From contig NZ_RJLM01000013.1 in the NCBI RefSeq assembly GCF_004104355.1, positions 41,757-105,756 of the forward strand: a DNA stretch of 64,000 nt. The letters are read 5' to 3'. Under the pieces are notes generated by a model. It had not been told where the DNA came from. It did no database searches and was given only the letters and a program-made list of their open reading frames with translations. Positions 48,101 through 58,132 of this stretch are shown piece by piece. A program made the position numbers and the translations under genes. Position 1 is the stretch's first letter, and every line of letters begins with the position of its first letter. Source of the DNA: Photobacterium chitinilyticum (GTDB taxonomy: Bacteria; Pseudomonadota; Gammaproteobacteria; Enterobacterales; Vibrionaceae).

Positions 48101-49651
48101 CTACGATAAATCATTTGCAACTGAGGCAACTGGCGGTAGCACCGAACACTCATTTTCTTCCAGTTCGGCTACCGTTGCCTGTGCCTGCTCTACCAGATTG
48201 GGACTGATATCCCGTTTTACCTCAACCCCCAGTAACTTGAAGCTCTCAGCCTGGCGGATCACATTGCCCCGCCCCGTCACCAGCTTACCCATGGCTCCCT
48301 GATAGCTGAGATTGGCTTTATCAAGCGATGTTCCGACGGCTTCCATGTCCGTGACAAACAAACGCAGCTTGTCATAAAGCTTGCCGGCTCGTTCGGCAAT
48401 CTGTTTGGCATTCTGGTTCTGCCGCTCATTGCGCCACAAATTATTAATTGTTCGCAGAGCCACCAGCAAGGTCGTCGGGCTGACCAACATGATATTCTGA
48501 TCCATCGCATCACGGATCAAGCGAGGGTCGGCCTCGATAGCGGCTTGAAATGCCGGCTCGACCGGAATAAACATCAGTACGTAGTCCAAGCTACGAATAC
48601 CGTGCAGCTGGTGATAGTCCTTACGGCTCAACCCTCGAATATGGCTACGTACCGAGACGACATGTTCGCTCAGTGCCAGCTCCTGTTCGGCAGTCGTCTC
48701 GGCATTGAAAAAACGCTCGTAGGCGATCAGTGACATCTTGGCATCAATAACCACCTCCTTGTCTTGGGGCAAATGCACAACCACATCTGGCTGATAACGC
48801 TTGCCGTCTTCATTTTCCAGGCTGATCTGGGTTTGGTACTCGTGCCCTTCCCGCAATCCGGATTCACTCAGCACCCTGGCCAGGACCACTTCGCCCCAGT
48901 TCCCCTGCGCCTTATTGTCACCCTTCAGGGCCAGGGTAAGGTTTATCGCCTCTTGGGCCATCTGTTCATTAAGCTGTTTCAGGTTATTGATTTCATGCAC
49001 CAAGGTATGACGCTCACGGGCTTCCTGGCTAAAATTATCGGTCACCTGTTTTTTAAACCCTTCCAGCTGCTCCTTGAGCGGGCTAAGCAAATGTTCCAGG
49101 CTCAGCTTATTCTGCTCGTCGACGGTACGGGTTTTCTGCTCGAACAGCCGGTTGGCCAGGCTTTCAAACTGCACCCGCAGCCGCTCCTCGGCATTTTCCA
49201 GCAAGGCAATCTTGTCATCCGCCGCTTTCTGCTCTTCGAAATGACGGGCTTCCTGCTCACGCAGATCCGCTTCCAACCCGGCATTGGCCATCCGGGCGTT
49301 TTCCAGCTGCTCGGTCAGGTACTGCTTCTCGTTTTTCAGCGCTTCGAAGTGGCGCATTTTTTCTAGCGCGGCCGCCAGACGGGCATGCATTTGACGCAGC
49401 TCGGAGGTAAGACGATCGCGTTCGACATCCAGCTCATCGAGATCCTGGTTTCGCTCTGCCAGCTGAGCCAGATAATGCTGCTCCTGGTTTTGAGCCAGGC
49501 GGGCATCCGCTTCTGCCTGTTGGCGTAATAGCTGCGCTTGTTGCTGCCACCGGCCTTTCATCCACAATGCGGTGATCACACTGGCTACGGTTGCTCCTGA
49601 CAAAGCAGCAACGACAGCCAGCTCCGCTCCTGTGAGCCACTCAGTTATCAT
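48101..49651 (-). CDS. rmuC: DNA recombination protein RmuC
   Basis: Membrane-anchored coiled-coil protein with a nuclease-like domain, 516 residues; loss raises inversion at short repeats in E. coli. One membrane helix (about 8-28) is followed by a long coiled coil (about 35-190) and the RmuC domain with GNWGEVVLARVLSESGLREG and VDAKMSLIAYERF. The ATG at 49651 is chosen because it gives the membrane segment at the N-terminus; the frame is open 17 codons further. Confidence 0.93.
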   Translation of the reverse strand: MITEWLTGAELAVVAALSGATVASVITALWMKGRWQQQAQLLRQQAEADARLAQNQEQHYLAQLAERNQDLDELDVERDRLTSELRQMHARLAAALEKMRHFEALKNEKQYLTEQLENARMANAGLEADLREQEARHFEEQKAADDKIALLENAEERLRVQFESLANRLFEQKTRTVDEQNKLSLEHLLSPLKEQLEGFKKQVTDNFSQEARERHTLVHEINNLKQLNEQMAQEAINLTLALKGDNKAQGNWGEVVLARVLSESGLREGHEYQTQISLENEDGKRYQPDVVVHLPQDKEVVIDAKMSLIAYERFFNAETTAEQELALSEHVVSVRSHIRGLSRKDYHQLHGIRSLDYVLMFIPVEPAFQAAIEADPRLIRDAMDQNIMLVSPTTLLVALRTINNLWRNERQNQNAKQIAERAGKLYDKLRLFVTDMEAVGTSLDKANLSYQGAMGKLVTGRGNVIRQAESFKLLGVEVKRDISPNLVEQAQATVAELEENECSVLPPVASVANDLS

Positions 49652-49944
49652 GTATTCCAACCCTAAATAATAGAAAGAACGAGGATATTCAGACGGACTC
49701 ATTCTCGATTTACTCTGTGATAAAGGCTAAGTGGATACTGGATAAATGTCCAGCCATTCTAACCAGCAAACCAGGCCTCACCAGTGACGACAACCTATCC
49801 GTCACTATGATTGGGCTTGCTGTCACAGCCTGAGAATCTGTGATCTGGTCGGGCTCTCAACAATCGAATAGACTTTGCCTTTTGGTATGACGAATAACCC
49901 GTGCTGCTCTCGCCGACGGAAGCAGCCTCTCAGATTGTGGATAA

Positions 49945-50841
49945 ATGATGAACGAACGGTACGCACTCGGATATGGATTGGCAGCGGTTCTGCTATGGTC
50001 GACAGTCGCCACGGCATTTAAGATCACGCTTGATTTCTTCAGTCCGATCCAAATGATGGTTGCTGCCAGTGTGGTCTCAGCCATAGCGCTGATTGTGATC
50101 GCAATCTTTCAGGGCAAGCTTCATCTGCTTGGCCGTACGTTCATAGCCCGCCCTTTCTACTATTTACTACTCGGTTTAATTAACCCCTTTGCCTATTATC
50201 TGATCCTGTTCAAGGCTTATGACTTACAGCCTGCCTCACAGGCTCAGCCACTCAACTACAGCTGGGCAATTACTCTCACCCTGATGGCCGCGGTGTTTCT
50301 CGGTCAGAAAATTCGTAAACAAGACTGGGCTGCCTGTGGGTTAGGCTATCTGGGCGTCGTGGTTATTGCTACCAAGGGCGATGTCATGGCACTGCAGTTT
50401 GACAATCCTTTCGGTGTCGCCCTGGCACTGCTGTCCACCTTGTTGTGGGCGATGTACTGGATCCTAAATACCAAGAACCAGGCCGATCCCGTACTGGGCG
50501 TACTACTCGGGTTCTTGGTTTCCCTGCCTTTCTCTGTCGGCCTCAGCCTCTATCTAGGGGATTGGCCAAGTGTGCCATGGCAAGGCTGGGCTGCAGTCAG
50601 CTATGTCGGGCTGTTTGAAATGGGGATCACTTTTGTACTCTGGCTCAATGCCTTAAGGCTAACCCGCAATACCGCCCGGATCAGCAACCTGATATTCATT
50701 TCGCCGTTTATCTCACTACTGCTGCTGGCAACAATTATCGGCGAAGAAATTCATGTCTCGACCCTTGCAGGGCTGGTACTAATTGTCTGCGGCTTGCTCG
50801 TCCAGCAATGGAAAGGCAAAAAAAAACCTGCCACAGCGTGA
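49945..50841 (+). CDS. EamA-family DMT transporter
   Basis: Inner-membrane protein of 298 residues with about ten helices in two EamA repeats. Visible family parts are the first-helix ALGYGLAAVLLWSTVATAFK, SQAQPLNYSWAITLTLMAAVFLG and the second-repeat GVALALLSTLLWAMYWILN and NLIFISPFISLLLLATIIGEE. The substrate is unknown. The ribosome site is weak (TGTGGATAA). A hairpin at its 3' end probably serves the convergent Bcr/CflA gene. Confidence 0.88.
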   Translation: MMNERYALGYGLAAVLLWSTVATAFKITLDFFSPIQMMVAASVVSAIALIVIAIFQGKLHLLGRTFIARPFYYLLLGLINPFAYYLILFKAYDLQPASQAQPLNYSWAITLTLMAAVFLGQKIRKQDWAACGLGYLGVVVIATKGDVMALQFDNPFGVALALLSTLLWAMYWILNTKNQADPVLGVLLGFLVSLPFSVGLSLYLGDWPSVPWQGWAAVSYVGLFEMGITFVLWLNALRLTRNTARISNLIFISPFISLLLLATIIGEEIHVSTLAGLVLIVCGLLVQQWKGKKKPATA

Positions 50842-50846
50842 CAGGC
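50817..50846 (-). terminator. Terminator for the Bcr/CflA gene
   Basis: CCTGTCACGC-TGTGGCAGG-type hairpin followed by nine T residues on the minus strand; it overlaps the end of the EamA gene. Confidence 0.6.
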
Positions 50847-50914
50847 AAAACATATTAGGGTTGTCGAGACCCAGCGTCCTAAAGGGAAGACGTCTAGTTA
50901 TAAATTCAACTGTA

Positions 50915-52117
50915 CTAGCTGGTTGCTGCTACTGCATGCCAGCGGCGGCCCAGTTTGGACCATAGGATCAGTAAGCCGGGAACCAGCAGCCACATCTGCA
51001 GTGTCAGTAACATCGGTGGCGTTAAATCCAAACGCTGAGTCAGGCTCACCATCATACCGGCACCGCTCATCTGGAACAGCCCGAGCAAGGCTGCTGCCGT
51101 TCCTGCACGATCTCCGAACGGTGCCAGCGCTTTGCCGGCCGCCGAGCCCAATACAAAGGCAAAGCCGAAAGAAGACATAAAGATGGGCACCATAAAGGCC
51201 CATGCCTGGTAAATACTGCTCAATACCAGCATCGCGGCACCAGAGCCTATCAGCATCAGCAAGCCAAGGTTCAAGGTGTTACGGGTACCAAACTTATCCA
51301 TGTATTTGGGGGCAACCATGCAGGCCAGAATATTCAGGGCTGCATTCACCCCAAACCACATTGTAAACTGGCCCATATCCTGATCTAGCTCCATCATCAG
51401 CCATACCGGTGCCGAGGTAACGTAGGCCAAAATCACGGCCATCGCCAGCATGCAAAGCGTAGCGTGGAACAAGAATACCGGTTCGCGCAGTACCGACATA
51501 TAACGCTCAGGGCTGAACAGCGCACCATCGATTTTGGTATCTACCGGGCGTGTTTCCTTGAAAAAGAGCGTCAGAAAAGTACCGGCAACCAAGGCAAAGC
51601 CAGCCATGAAGCTGAAATTGGAGCGCCAGCCAAATTCATGGGTCAACCATGAGCCGAGCAAAGGGGCCAAGGCAGGTATAAAACAGATAGCGCCATTGAG
51701 ATAACTGATCATTCGGCCGCTACGCTCTGGGCCGAAGCTATCGCGAACGGCGGCAAAGGCAGCGACGGAAGTCGCACAGGCACCGAAGCCCTGCAACAAT
51801 CTCGCCACCAGCAATAAATCCAATGTCTGCGCCCAATGCGCCATAGCTGCACTGAAGGCATAAATAGTCACGCCGCCCAGCGCAATTGGCCGGCGGCCGA
51901 AACGGTCAGCCAGCGGCCCGGCCAATAACTGCCCTAATCCGAGGCTAAACATGAACCAGGTAACAGTATCCTGTACCCGCGTTGTATCAACGGCAAACGT
52001 CTCTGCCATCGCCGGTAAGGCGGGCAGGTAAATATCAATAGCCAGCGGGCTAAACAGAACAAGGGTGACCATCAGGGTGACTAATCTTGTTCCTGACTGA
52101 GTTGTATCAGGCTGCAT
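50915..52117 (-). CDS. Bcr/CflA-family MFS drug exporter
   Basis: Proton-driven multidrug antiporter with twelve helices, 400 residues. Signature parts: SPLAIDIYLPALPAMAETF in helix 1, motif A GPLADRFGRRP, and helix-5 motif C-like GAICFIPALAPLLGSWL. Relatives export bicyclomycin, chloramphenicol or sulfonamides; the substrate here is not known. AGGAATG lies before the ATG. It is divergent from a LysR gene with a palindromic intergenic region, so LysR control is likely. Confidence 0.9.
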   Translation of the reverse strand: MQPDTTQSGTRLVTLMVTLVLFSPLAIDIYLPALPAMAETFAVDTTRVQDTVTWFMFSLGLGQLLAGPLADRFGRRPIALGGVTIYAFSAAMAHWAQTLDLLLVARLLQGFGACATSVAAFAAVRDSFGPERSGRMISYLNGAICFIPALAPLLGSWLTHEFGWRSNFSFMAGFALVAGTFLTLFFKETRPVDTKIDGALFSPERYMSVLREPVFLFHATLCMLAMAVILAYVTSAPVWLMMELDQDMGQFTMWFGVNAALNILACMVAPKYMDKFGTRNTLNLGLLMLIGSGAAMLVLSSIYQAWAFMVPIFMSSFGFAFVLGSAAGKALAPFGDRAGTAAALLGLFQMSGAGMMVSLTQRLDLTPPMLLTLQMWLLVPGLLILWSKLGRRWHAVAATS

Positions 52118-52180
52118 GTAACATTCCTCTCTCTTTATGGCGGCAGTCTAAGCCCTTAGAGATATGAATAGAAATGGTTT

Positions 52181-52212
52181 ATATTCAAATCAGAATTTCC
52201 TTTTTGGAATAT
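52181..52212. promoter_or_regulatory. Dyad in the Bcr-LysR intergenic region
   Basis: ATATTC (52181-52186) and GAATAT (52207-52212) form the outer arms of a 32-base dyad; an inner ATTC-N6-GAAT is nested in the left part. Position and form suit a LysR-type operator governing both divergent genes. Confidence 0.5.
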
Positions 52213-52234
52213 CACTCTACCAGAGGTTATTGTT

Positions 52235-53191
52235 GTGTCTTTTGAAAAGCTTGCCCGTATCGATCTCAACTTGCTGATTTGTCTCCATGTCCTATTGGAG
52301 GAATGTAGTGTTACCTATGCCGCCAAGCGGTTGAATATCAGCCAGTCAGCGGTCAGCAAAAGCCTGACGAGGCTACGGGAGCAGTTTGACGATCCTCTTT
52401 TTATCCGAACCGCCCATGGCATGGCCCCCACTCCGCGGGCACAAGCGCTTCTCCCCTTGCTGGATCACTTGCTGCGAGAGATCGAACAACTTACTGCACC
52501 GGCAAAGTTCGTCCCCGAGACCAGTGAGCGCCATTTTAAGATGGCCTTGGTCGAAAGCGCCTATCCGCTTTTCCTCCCGCAGTTTTTGGGTGATATTTTT
52601 TCAAAAGGGCCGAATATCATTCTAGATACCCAGGCATGGGAGCCCAATACCTTTGATCGGCTACAGCGGGGCGAAATAGATTTCGGCATCACCGGCAAAG
52701 ATCTCAACCCCAAGGATGCCATGCTGACGCTCATGCCTCCCAAAGGGATTATTTTCCAAGAGTTATGCCGTGATACTCAGCGCTGCATCGTCCGTAAGGA
52801 TCACCCGATATTGTGTCAGGCCGATAGGGCGTGGGATGAAGAGTACTACCTTGAGCAACGCCATATTCAGGTACGCTGCGGGCAGGATGATCGCTGGCTG
52901 CTGGACTATAAACTGGCTGAAAAGGGTTTGCATCGTGATATCGCAATGTACGTTCCCGATTTTAACAGTGCCGCCAGTTTATGCACCCATACGGATCTCG
53001 TGTTTACCGCTCCGAGCCACTTTGCCCATTACATTACCGCCCAACTCGATCTCGTCGTGCTGCCGTTGCCTCCAGAGCTTCCTGCTATGGCCTACAACCT
53101 TTTCTGGCATCAACATCAAGAAAAAGACCTCGGACACAGTTGGTTAAGAGAGCTAATCATCAGCCGATGTCGTGATTTATCTGCCTCTTAA
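52235..53191 (+). CDS. LysR-family transcriptional regulator
   Basis: LysR regulator of 318 residues. The winged HTH is at about 10-65 (SVTYAAKRLNISQSAVSKSLTRLRE), followed by a periplasmic-binding-like effector domain. The ligand is unknown. The GTG start at 52235 has AGAGG eight bases upstream. The gene is divergent from the Bcr/CflA exporter, which it probably regulates, and lies before the aminopeptidase P gene without sharing an obvious operon. Confidence 0.88.
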   Translation: MSFEKLARIDLNLLICLHVLLEECSVTYAAKRLNISQSAVSKSLTRLREQFDDPLFIRTAHGMAPTPRAQALLPLLDHLLREIEQLTAPAKFVPETSERHFKMALVESAYPLFLPQFLGDIFSKGPNIILDTQAWEPNTFDRLQRGEIDFGITGKDLNPKDAMLTLMPPKGIIFQELCRDTQRCIVRKDHPILCQADRAWDEEYYLEQRHIQVRCGQDDRWLLDYKLAEKGLHRDIAMYVPDFNSAASLCTHTDLVFTAPSHFAHYITAQLDLVVLPLPPELPAMAYNLFWHQHQEKDLGHSWLRELIISRCRDLSAS

Positions 53192-53347
53192 TTGCAGCCA
53201 GCCAGCAAAAGCGCTAACGTAACATGCTCAGCCTGAACAACTCAGTGCAAGGCAATCAGTTTCATTGGTACCCGTCTTGCTTTGAGTTATTCAGGTTGGC
53301 ATTCATTCCGTCGCACGGACGGTGGCAATAACAAGGAACCTCAAAAC

Positions 53348-55135
53348 ATGCAAGAAGTTATCTCACAACGTGTTGAGCAGATCCGCCAGTGGCTGGCAGA
53401 CAACCAGCTAGACGCTTTGCTTATTCCTCATGAAGATGAATACCTCGGCGAATACATCCCGGCCCATAACGAGCGATTGCTGTGGGCAACAGGCTTCACG
53501 GGTTCTGCCGGTATGGCGGTGATCACGCGTGATAAAGCAGCGGTATTTGTTGATGGTCGTTACGTCGTTCAAGTTCGCAAGCAAGTTCCTGGAGAGATCT
53601 TTGAATACCGCCACCTGATTGACGAGCCGCCGGTTCAGTGGACTCAGGATAACCTTGCCGCTGGTAGCAAAGTGGCTATTGATGCTCGCCTTCACAGCGG
53701 TGCTTGGCTAGCTCGTACAACCGAAAGCCTTGCTGGCGCTCTGGAGCTGGTTTGTATTGATGCCAACCCTATCGATACGCTGTGGCATGATCGTCCGGCG
53801 GCGACGCTATCGGATGCGAAACTGATGGGCCTGGACTTCGTTGGCCAAAGCAGCGCAGACAAACGCATCGACATTGCAGCAGAATTGAAAAAACAACAAG
53901 CCGAAGCGGCGCTTCTGACTCAGGTCGATAGTATTGCCTGGTTATTGAATGTACGCGGCAGCGATGTACCAAGCCTACCGGTCTTGCTATCAACAGCCAT
54001 TATCCATGCTGACGAAAGCGTTGATTTCTACATTGATCCGGCACGCCTTCCAGAGGAATTTACCTCGCACGTCGGTGACGGTGTCCGTATCCATCAACCA
54101 CAGGCACTGGAAGCTGGCCTACAGGCCCTGAACGGCAAACAGGTATTGATTGATCCGGCAACCAGCAACGCCTGGGCCAGTCAGGTACTACACGCAGCAG
54201 GTGCCAGCCTGATTGAAGCTGCCGATCCTTGCCTGCTGCCAAAAGCAGCAAAAAACCCAACTGAAATTGCCGGAATGAAAGCCTGCCATATCCGTGATGG
54301 TGTCGCGGTCTCTAAATTCCTGGCATGGGTGGATAGTCAGGTCGCTGAAGGCAACCTGCTTGATGAGGGCACGCTGTCTGATAAGTTATGGCAATTCCGT
54401 ATTCAGGACACCAGCTGTACCGATGTGAGCTTCGATACCATTTCGGCCGCTGGCGGTAACGCGGCGATGTGTCACTACAATCACCTCAACCAACCTGAGC
54501 CAAGCATACTGGAAATGGATAACGTCTATCTGGTCGATTCAGGCGGCCAGTACCCAGACGGTACCACCGATATTACCCGTACGATTGCCATCGGTCAGCC
54601 TGGCGACGAAGTGAAGCAAACCTTTACGCTGGTACTGAAAGGCCATATTGCCCTGGCGTCGGCACGTTTTCCCAAAGGAACCACCGGTTCCCAGCTCGAT
54701 GCACTCGCTCGCCAGCACCTATGGGCTCACGGCTTTGACTATGACCACGGCACCGGCCATGGTGTCGGTCACTTCCTGAGTGTTCATGAAGGCCCGCAAC
54801 GTATTGCCAAAGTGTATAACCCAACAGCACTGCTACCGGGCATGGTGCTTTCCAACGAGCCGGGGTATTACCGTGCCGATGCCTTTGGTATTCGTATCGA
54901 AAACCTAGAGCTCGTGGTAGAAGTTGCCACTCAGGGTGATATGACGGTGATGGGTTTCGAGTCGTTGACTCGCGCCCCGATTGACCGCCGCCTGATCGAT
55001 ATTAACTTATTGACCGATGTCGAACTGGCATGGCTGAACCACTACCACAAAACTGTGTTCGAGGTGATCAGCCCGTCACTGGTCGATGATGACCTGGCTT
55101 GGCTGGCACAAGCGACGACACCTATTAAGCGTTAA
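53348..55135 (+). CDS. Aminopeptidase P family (M24B) Xaa-Pro aminopeptidase
   Basis: Cytoplasmic metallopeptidase removing N-terminal residues before Pro, 595 residues. It is the long three-domain type: two creatinase-like N-terminal domains (about 1-130 and 135-300), then the pita-bread catalytic domain. The five metal ligands are D397, D408, H471 (GTGHGVGH), E504 (SNEPGYY) and E518 (RIENLE). AAGGA lies ten bases before the ATG at 53348; the frame extends 22 codons upstream without support. It has its own terminator. Confidence 0.93.
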   Translation: MQEVISQRVEQIRQWLADNQLDALLIPHEDEYLGEYIPAHNERLLWATGFTGSAGMAVITRDKAAVFVDGRYVVQVRKQVPGEIFEYRHLIDEPPVQWTQDNLAAGSKVAIDARLHSGAWLARTTESLAGALELVCIDANPIDTLWHDRPAATLSDAKLMGLDFVGQSSADKRIDIAAELKKQQAEAALLTQVDSIAWLLNVRGSDVPSLPVLLSTAIIHADESVDFYIDPARLPEEFTSHVGDGVRIHQPQALEAGLQALNGKQVLIDPATSNAWASQVLHAAGASLIEAADPCLLPKAAKNPTEIAGMKACHIRDGVAVSKFLAWVDSQVAEGNLLDEGTLSDKLWQFRIQDTSCTDVSFDTISAAGGNAAMCHYNHLNQPEPSILEMDNVYLVDSGGQYPDGTTDITRTIAIGQPGDEVKQTFTLVLKGHIALASARFPKGTTGSQLDALARQHLWAHGFDYDHGTGHGVGHFLSVHEGPQRIAKVYNPTALLPGMVLSNEPGYYRADAFGIRIENLELVVEVATQGDMTVMGFESLTRAPIDRRLIDINLLTDVELAWLNHYHKTVFEVISPSLVDDDLAWLAQATTPIKR

Positions 55136-55155
55136 CAGCCCTAAGCCGTAGAAAC

Positions 55156-55187
55156 AAAAACGCCCGCATTAATGCGGGCGTTTTCAT
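55156..55187. terminator. Bidirectional terminator, aminopeptidase P and thi operon
   Basis: AACGCCCGCATT / AATGCGGGCGTT palindrome with A and T runs on both sides, between convergent genes. Confidence 0.9.
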
Positions 55188-55247
55188 ACTCTAGACCATA
55201 AAGGAGTATTGTCGATACCGATATAGAGCCAGATAGCAACAAGTCTG

Positions 55248-56360
55248 TTACCCAGAATAAGCGTGATGCCAGTCCTTCCAGACCACCTCGAAGCCATGCT
55301 GTTTCACCGCTTCAGCCACTGCTACGGCAGAGCGTTCATCGCTGATAGAAAACTGTTCAAGCTCCGGCTCATCGTCGGCATAGCCGCCTGGCTGAGTTTT
55401 CGAGCCCGCCGACATACTGGTGATCCCTAGCGGCAGGGCATTGTCACGAAACTGCGGTGACTCACGGGTCGACAACGACAACTCGACTTCCGGATTAAAT
55501 AGCCTATATGCGCAGATCAGCTGAACCAGCTGGCGATCATTCATAACGGATTTTGGCTGCAAGCCGCCTTCACAAGGCCTCAGACGCGGGAACGAGATGG
55601 AATACCGAGTCTGCCAATAGGTACGCTCAAGGTAATCGAGATGGCTAGCGACATAGAAACAATCCGTCCGCCACTCTTCCAACCCGATCAAGGCACCAAT
55701 TCCAATCTTATCAATCCCGGCTTTTGCCAGACGATCCGGCGTTTCCAGACGATACTCAAAGTCCATTTTATTGCCTCGCAGGTGATGCTCGGCATAGGTT
55801 GATGCACTGTAGGTCTCCTGATATACCATCACGGCATCTAGGCCTAACGTTTTCAGCTCGGCATATTCATCTTGACCCAGCGGCTGGACCTCCATTGCCA
55901 AATAACTGAACTGCTCTTTAACCGCCGGCACTGCCTGACGGAAATACGCCATCCCGACCTTTCGCTCATGCTCACCAGTCACCAACAGCACGCTATCAAA
56001 GTTCATCGCCTTGATTGCCTGGCATTCCCGCGTGATTTCCTGCGTATTCAGCGTTCGGCGCTTGATACGGTTTTCCATCGAAAAACCACAATAGGTACAG
56101 GCATTGGCACACAAGTTAGACAGGTACAGCGGCACATAAAATGAAATCGTATGACCGAAACGCTTGCGAGTCAAAGCTGCCGACTGCTGTGCCATCTGCT
56201 CTAGATAGGGCTCGGCCGCAGGCGAGATCAGCGCCTTGAAATCTTCCAGATCCCGCTTGGATTTGCGCAGGGCACGTTCAACATCCGTGGCCGTTTTACT
56301 ATAAATCGACAACCGGATGTCATCCCACTCGAGCTGCTTCCAGACATCAACGTAACTCAT
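55248..56360 (-). CDS. thiH: 2-iminoacetate synthase ThiH
   Basis: Radical-SAM tyrosine lyase that makes dehydroglycine for the thiazole ring, 370 residues. The Fe-S motif CxxxCxxC is in LCANACTYCGFS. The conserved VTGEHERKVG and QETYSASTYAEHH are present. It is the last gene of the operon, nine bases after thiG. Using ThiH rather than the oxygen-dependent ThiO route is usual for facultative anaerobes. Confidence 0.97.
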   Translation of the reverse strand: MSYVDVWKQLEWDDIRLSIYSKTATDVERALRKSKRDLEDFKALISPAAEPYLEQMAQQSAALTRKRFGHTISFYVPLYLSNLCANACTYCGFSMENRIKRRTLNTQEITRECQAIKAMNFDSVLLVTGEHERKVGMAYFRQAVPAVKEQFSYLAMEVQPLGQDEYAELKTLGLDAVMVYQETYSASTYAEHHLRGNKMDFEYRLETPDRLAKAGIDKIGIGALIGLEEWRTDCFYVASHLDYLERTYWQTRYSISFPRLRPCEGGLQPKSVMNDRQLVQLICAYRLFNPEVELSLSTRESPQFRDNALPLGITSMSAGSKTQPGGYADDEPELEQFSISDERSAVAVAEAVKQHGFEVVWKDWHHAYSG

Positions 56361-56369
56361 ACCGAGCCC

Positions 56370-57140
56370 CTATGTGGTTTGATCTAAAAAAGCAGTCAAC
56401 GGGCTAGAGGCTATCGCATGGTTAACCGTCCCGGCCAACCCTGCTTCATATGCCATTCGGCCACTTTCAACGGCAAGTTTGAACGCTTTGCCCATTGCCA
56501 GCGGATCGGCCGCAGCGGCAATAGCGGTATTGACCAAGACGGCATCGGCCCCCATTTCCATGGCTTCGGCAGCATGGGATGGCGCGCCAATTCCGGCATC
56601 GATAATCACCGGCACCCGCGCCTGATCAATGATAATTTCGAGGAAGTCACGAGATGCCAAGCCCTTGTTGGAACCAATCGGAGCACCTAACGGCATAACG
56701 GCGGCACAGCCGACTTCTTCCAATCGTTTGCACAGGACGGGGTCTGCATGGCAATAAGGCAGTACGATAAACCCCTCGCGTACCAATTCCTGTGCCGCCG
56801 CCAAGGTTTCAATCGGATCCGGCATCAGGTATTTCGGATCGGGATGAATCTCCAGTTTCAGCCAATTTGTCCCCAGCGCCTCGCGAGCCAGCTTGGCGGC
56901 AAACACCGCCTCTTTGGCATTTTTCGCCCCCGAGGTATTGGGGAGCAAATTAACTCCAGCCGCCAGCAATGGGGCCAAAATATCATCATCACGGTTTTCG
57001 ATATCGACCCGCTTCAATGCCATAGTGACAAGCTCAGATCCGGAAGCAATGATTGATTCAGCCATTGTCTGGCTATTGGCGTACTTCCCCGTACCGGTAA
57101 ACAGGCGGGATGAAAAAGTTCTGTCTGCAATAGTAAGCAT
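56370..57140 (-). CDS. thiG: Thiazole synthase ThiG
   Basis: TIM-barrel enzyme forming the thiazole phosphate from DXP, dehydroglycine and ThiS thiocarboxylate, 256 residues. The Schiff-base Lys is in TMALKRVD; other family parts are [43 protein letters not shown] and [11 protein letters not shown]. It follows thiS directly (stop and start adjacent). Confidence 0.97.
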   Translation of the reverse strand: MLTIADRTFSSRLFTGTGKYANSQTMAESIIASGSELVTMALKRVDIENRDDDILAPLLAAGVNLLPNTSGAKNAKEAVFAAKLAREALGTNWLKLEIHPDPKYLMPDPIETLAAAQELVREGFIVLPYCHADPVLCKRLEEVGCAAVMPLGAPIGSNKGLASRDFLEIIIDQARVPVIIDAGIGAPSHAAEAMEMGADAVLVNTAIAAAADPLAMGKAFKLAVESGRMAYEAGLAGTVNHAIASSPLTAFLDQTT

Positions 57141-57362
57141 TTAGCCTCCGGCAATAGCTTGGAATAAGGCAATACGATCGCCGGTATTGAGTAGTGTGCC
57201 GTTCCAGTCGCTACGGGCAACAATATCGTCATTCAAGGCCACTGCAGTTGCCTGCAATGGCATGTCCAAAGTAGTAAGCAGCGCAGTCAGGCTTTGCCCT
57301 TCAGGGCACTCCACAGGCTTGCCATTTACCTGAACCTGAATAGCTGACGTCGTAACTGTCAT
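57141..57362 (-). CDS. thiS: Sulfur carrier protein ThiS
   Basis: Ubiquitin-like sulfur carrier of 73 residues ending in the required GG (AIAGG), which ThiF adenylates and which is then made a thiocarboxylate. The ATG at 57362 has AGGAG about ten bases upstream; the frame is open further but would overlap thiF more deeply. It overlaps nothing and lies between thiF and thiG. Confidence 0.94.
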   Translation of the reverse strand: MTVTTSAIQVQVNGKPVECPEGQSLTALLTTLDMPLQATAVALNDDIVARSDWNGTLLNTGDRIALFQAIAGG

Positions 57363-57367
57363 ATTTT

Positions 57368-58132
57368 TTATTCTCCTGTGCCGCACACCGGGCACTGTGT
57401 ATCTTGAGCAAGATTAAATCGGTGCCATCCCAGCGTCAGGCCATCAAACTGCTGCAGCGCACCAAAGGCGACCTCACCGGCTCCGGTGATGAGCTTAATA
57501 GCCTCCAACGCCTCCAGCATACCCATCATGCCGACCACCGGACCGGCAATACCGGCGTTGCTGCAATTCTGTGGCTCCTGCGGCGATTCCGGCTGCCAAG
57601 GGAACAGGCAGTGATAGCAGGGGCCATGGCCCTGGCGGAAATCAAAGGCCATCAACTGCCCCTGCCAACGAATTGCAGCTCCGGAAATCAGTACCTTATT
57701 GGCCTCAAGACAAGCCCGGTTAACCGCATGTCGTGTTTCGAGATTATCCGAGCAATCCAGCACCACATCGGCTATTGCGACTTCCATAGCCAGTCTCTGA
57801 TCGGCTAGCCGCGCCTGTACCGCCCGAACTCGAATATGTGGATTCAGCGCCTTGAGTTGCTCCGCTGCTACTTGTGCCTTGCGTTGTCCCTGATGGATAT
57901 CACGGTAGATCACCTGGCGCTGCAAGTTGGAGCTGTCAACCTCATCATCATCGGCGATAATGATGTTGCCGACACCGGCCCCAGCCAAATACAACGCAGC
58001 CGCCGAGCCAAGCCCGCCCGCACCGACCAGCAACACCTGAGCCTTGCCCAATAACAGCTGGCCATGCTCCCCGATTTCGGGCAGCATGATCTGGCGGTTA
58101 TAGCGCATGAACGCCTGATCACTGAGCACCAT
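57368..58132 (-). CDS. thiF: ThiS adenylyltransferase ThiF
   Basis: E1-like enzyme that adenylates ThiS, 254 residues. The nucleotide loop is [31 protein letters not shown] and DCSDNLETR follow, with zinc Cys pairs CYHC and CPVC. The start at 58132 has AAGGA five bases upstream and overlaps the thiE end by 14 bases; 17 codons further upstream are open but unsupported. Confidence 0.96.
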   Translation of the reverse strand: MVLSDQAFMRYNRQIMLPEIGEHGQLLLGKAQVLLVGAGGLGSAAALYLAGAGVGNIIIADDDEVDSSNLQRQVIYRDIHQGQRKAQVAAEQLKALNPHIRVRAVQARLADQRLAMEVAIADVVLDCSDNLETRHAVNRACLEANKVLISGAAIRWQGQLMAFDFRQGHGPCYHCLFPWQPESPQEPQNCSNAGIAGPVVGMMGMLEALEAIKLITGAGEVAFGALQQFDGLTLGWHRFNLAQDTQCPVCGTGE

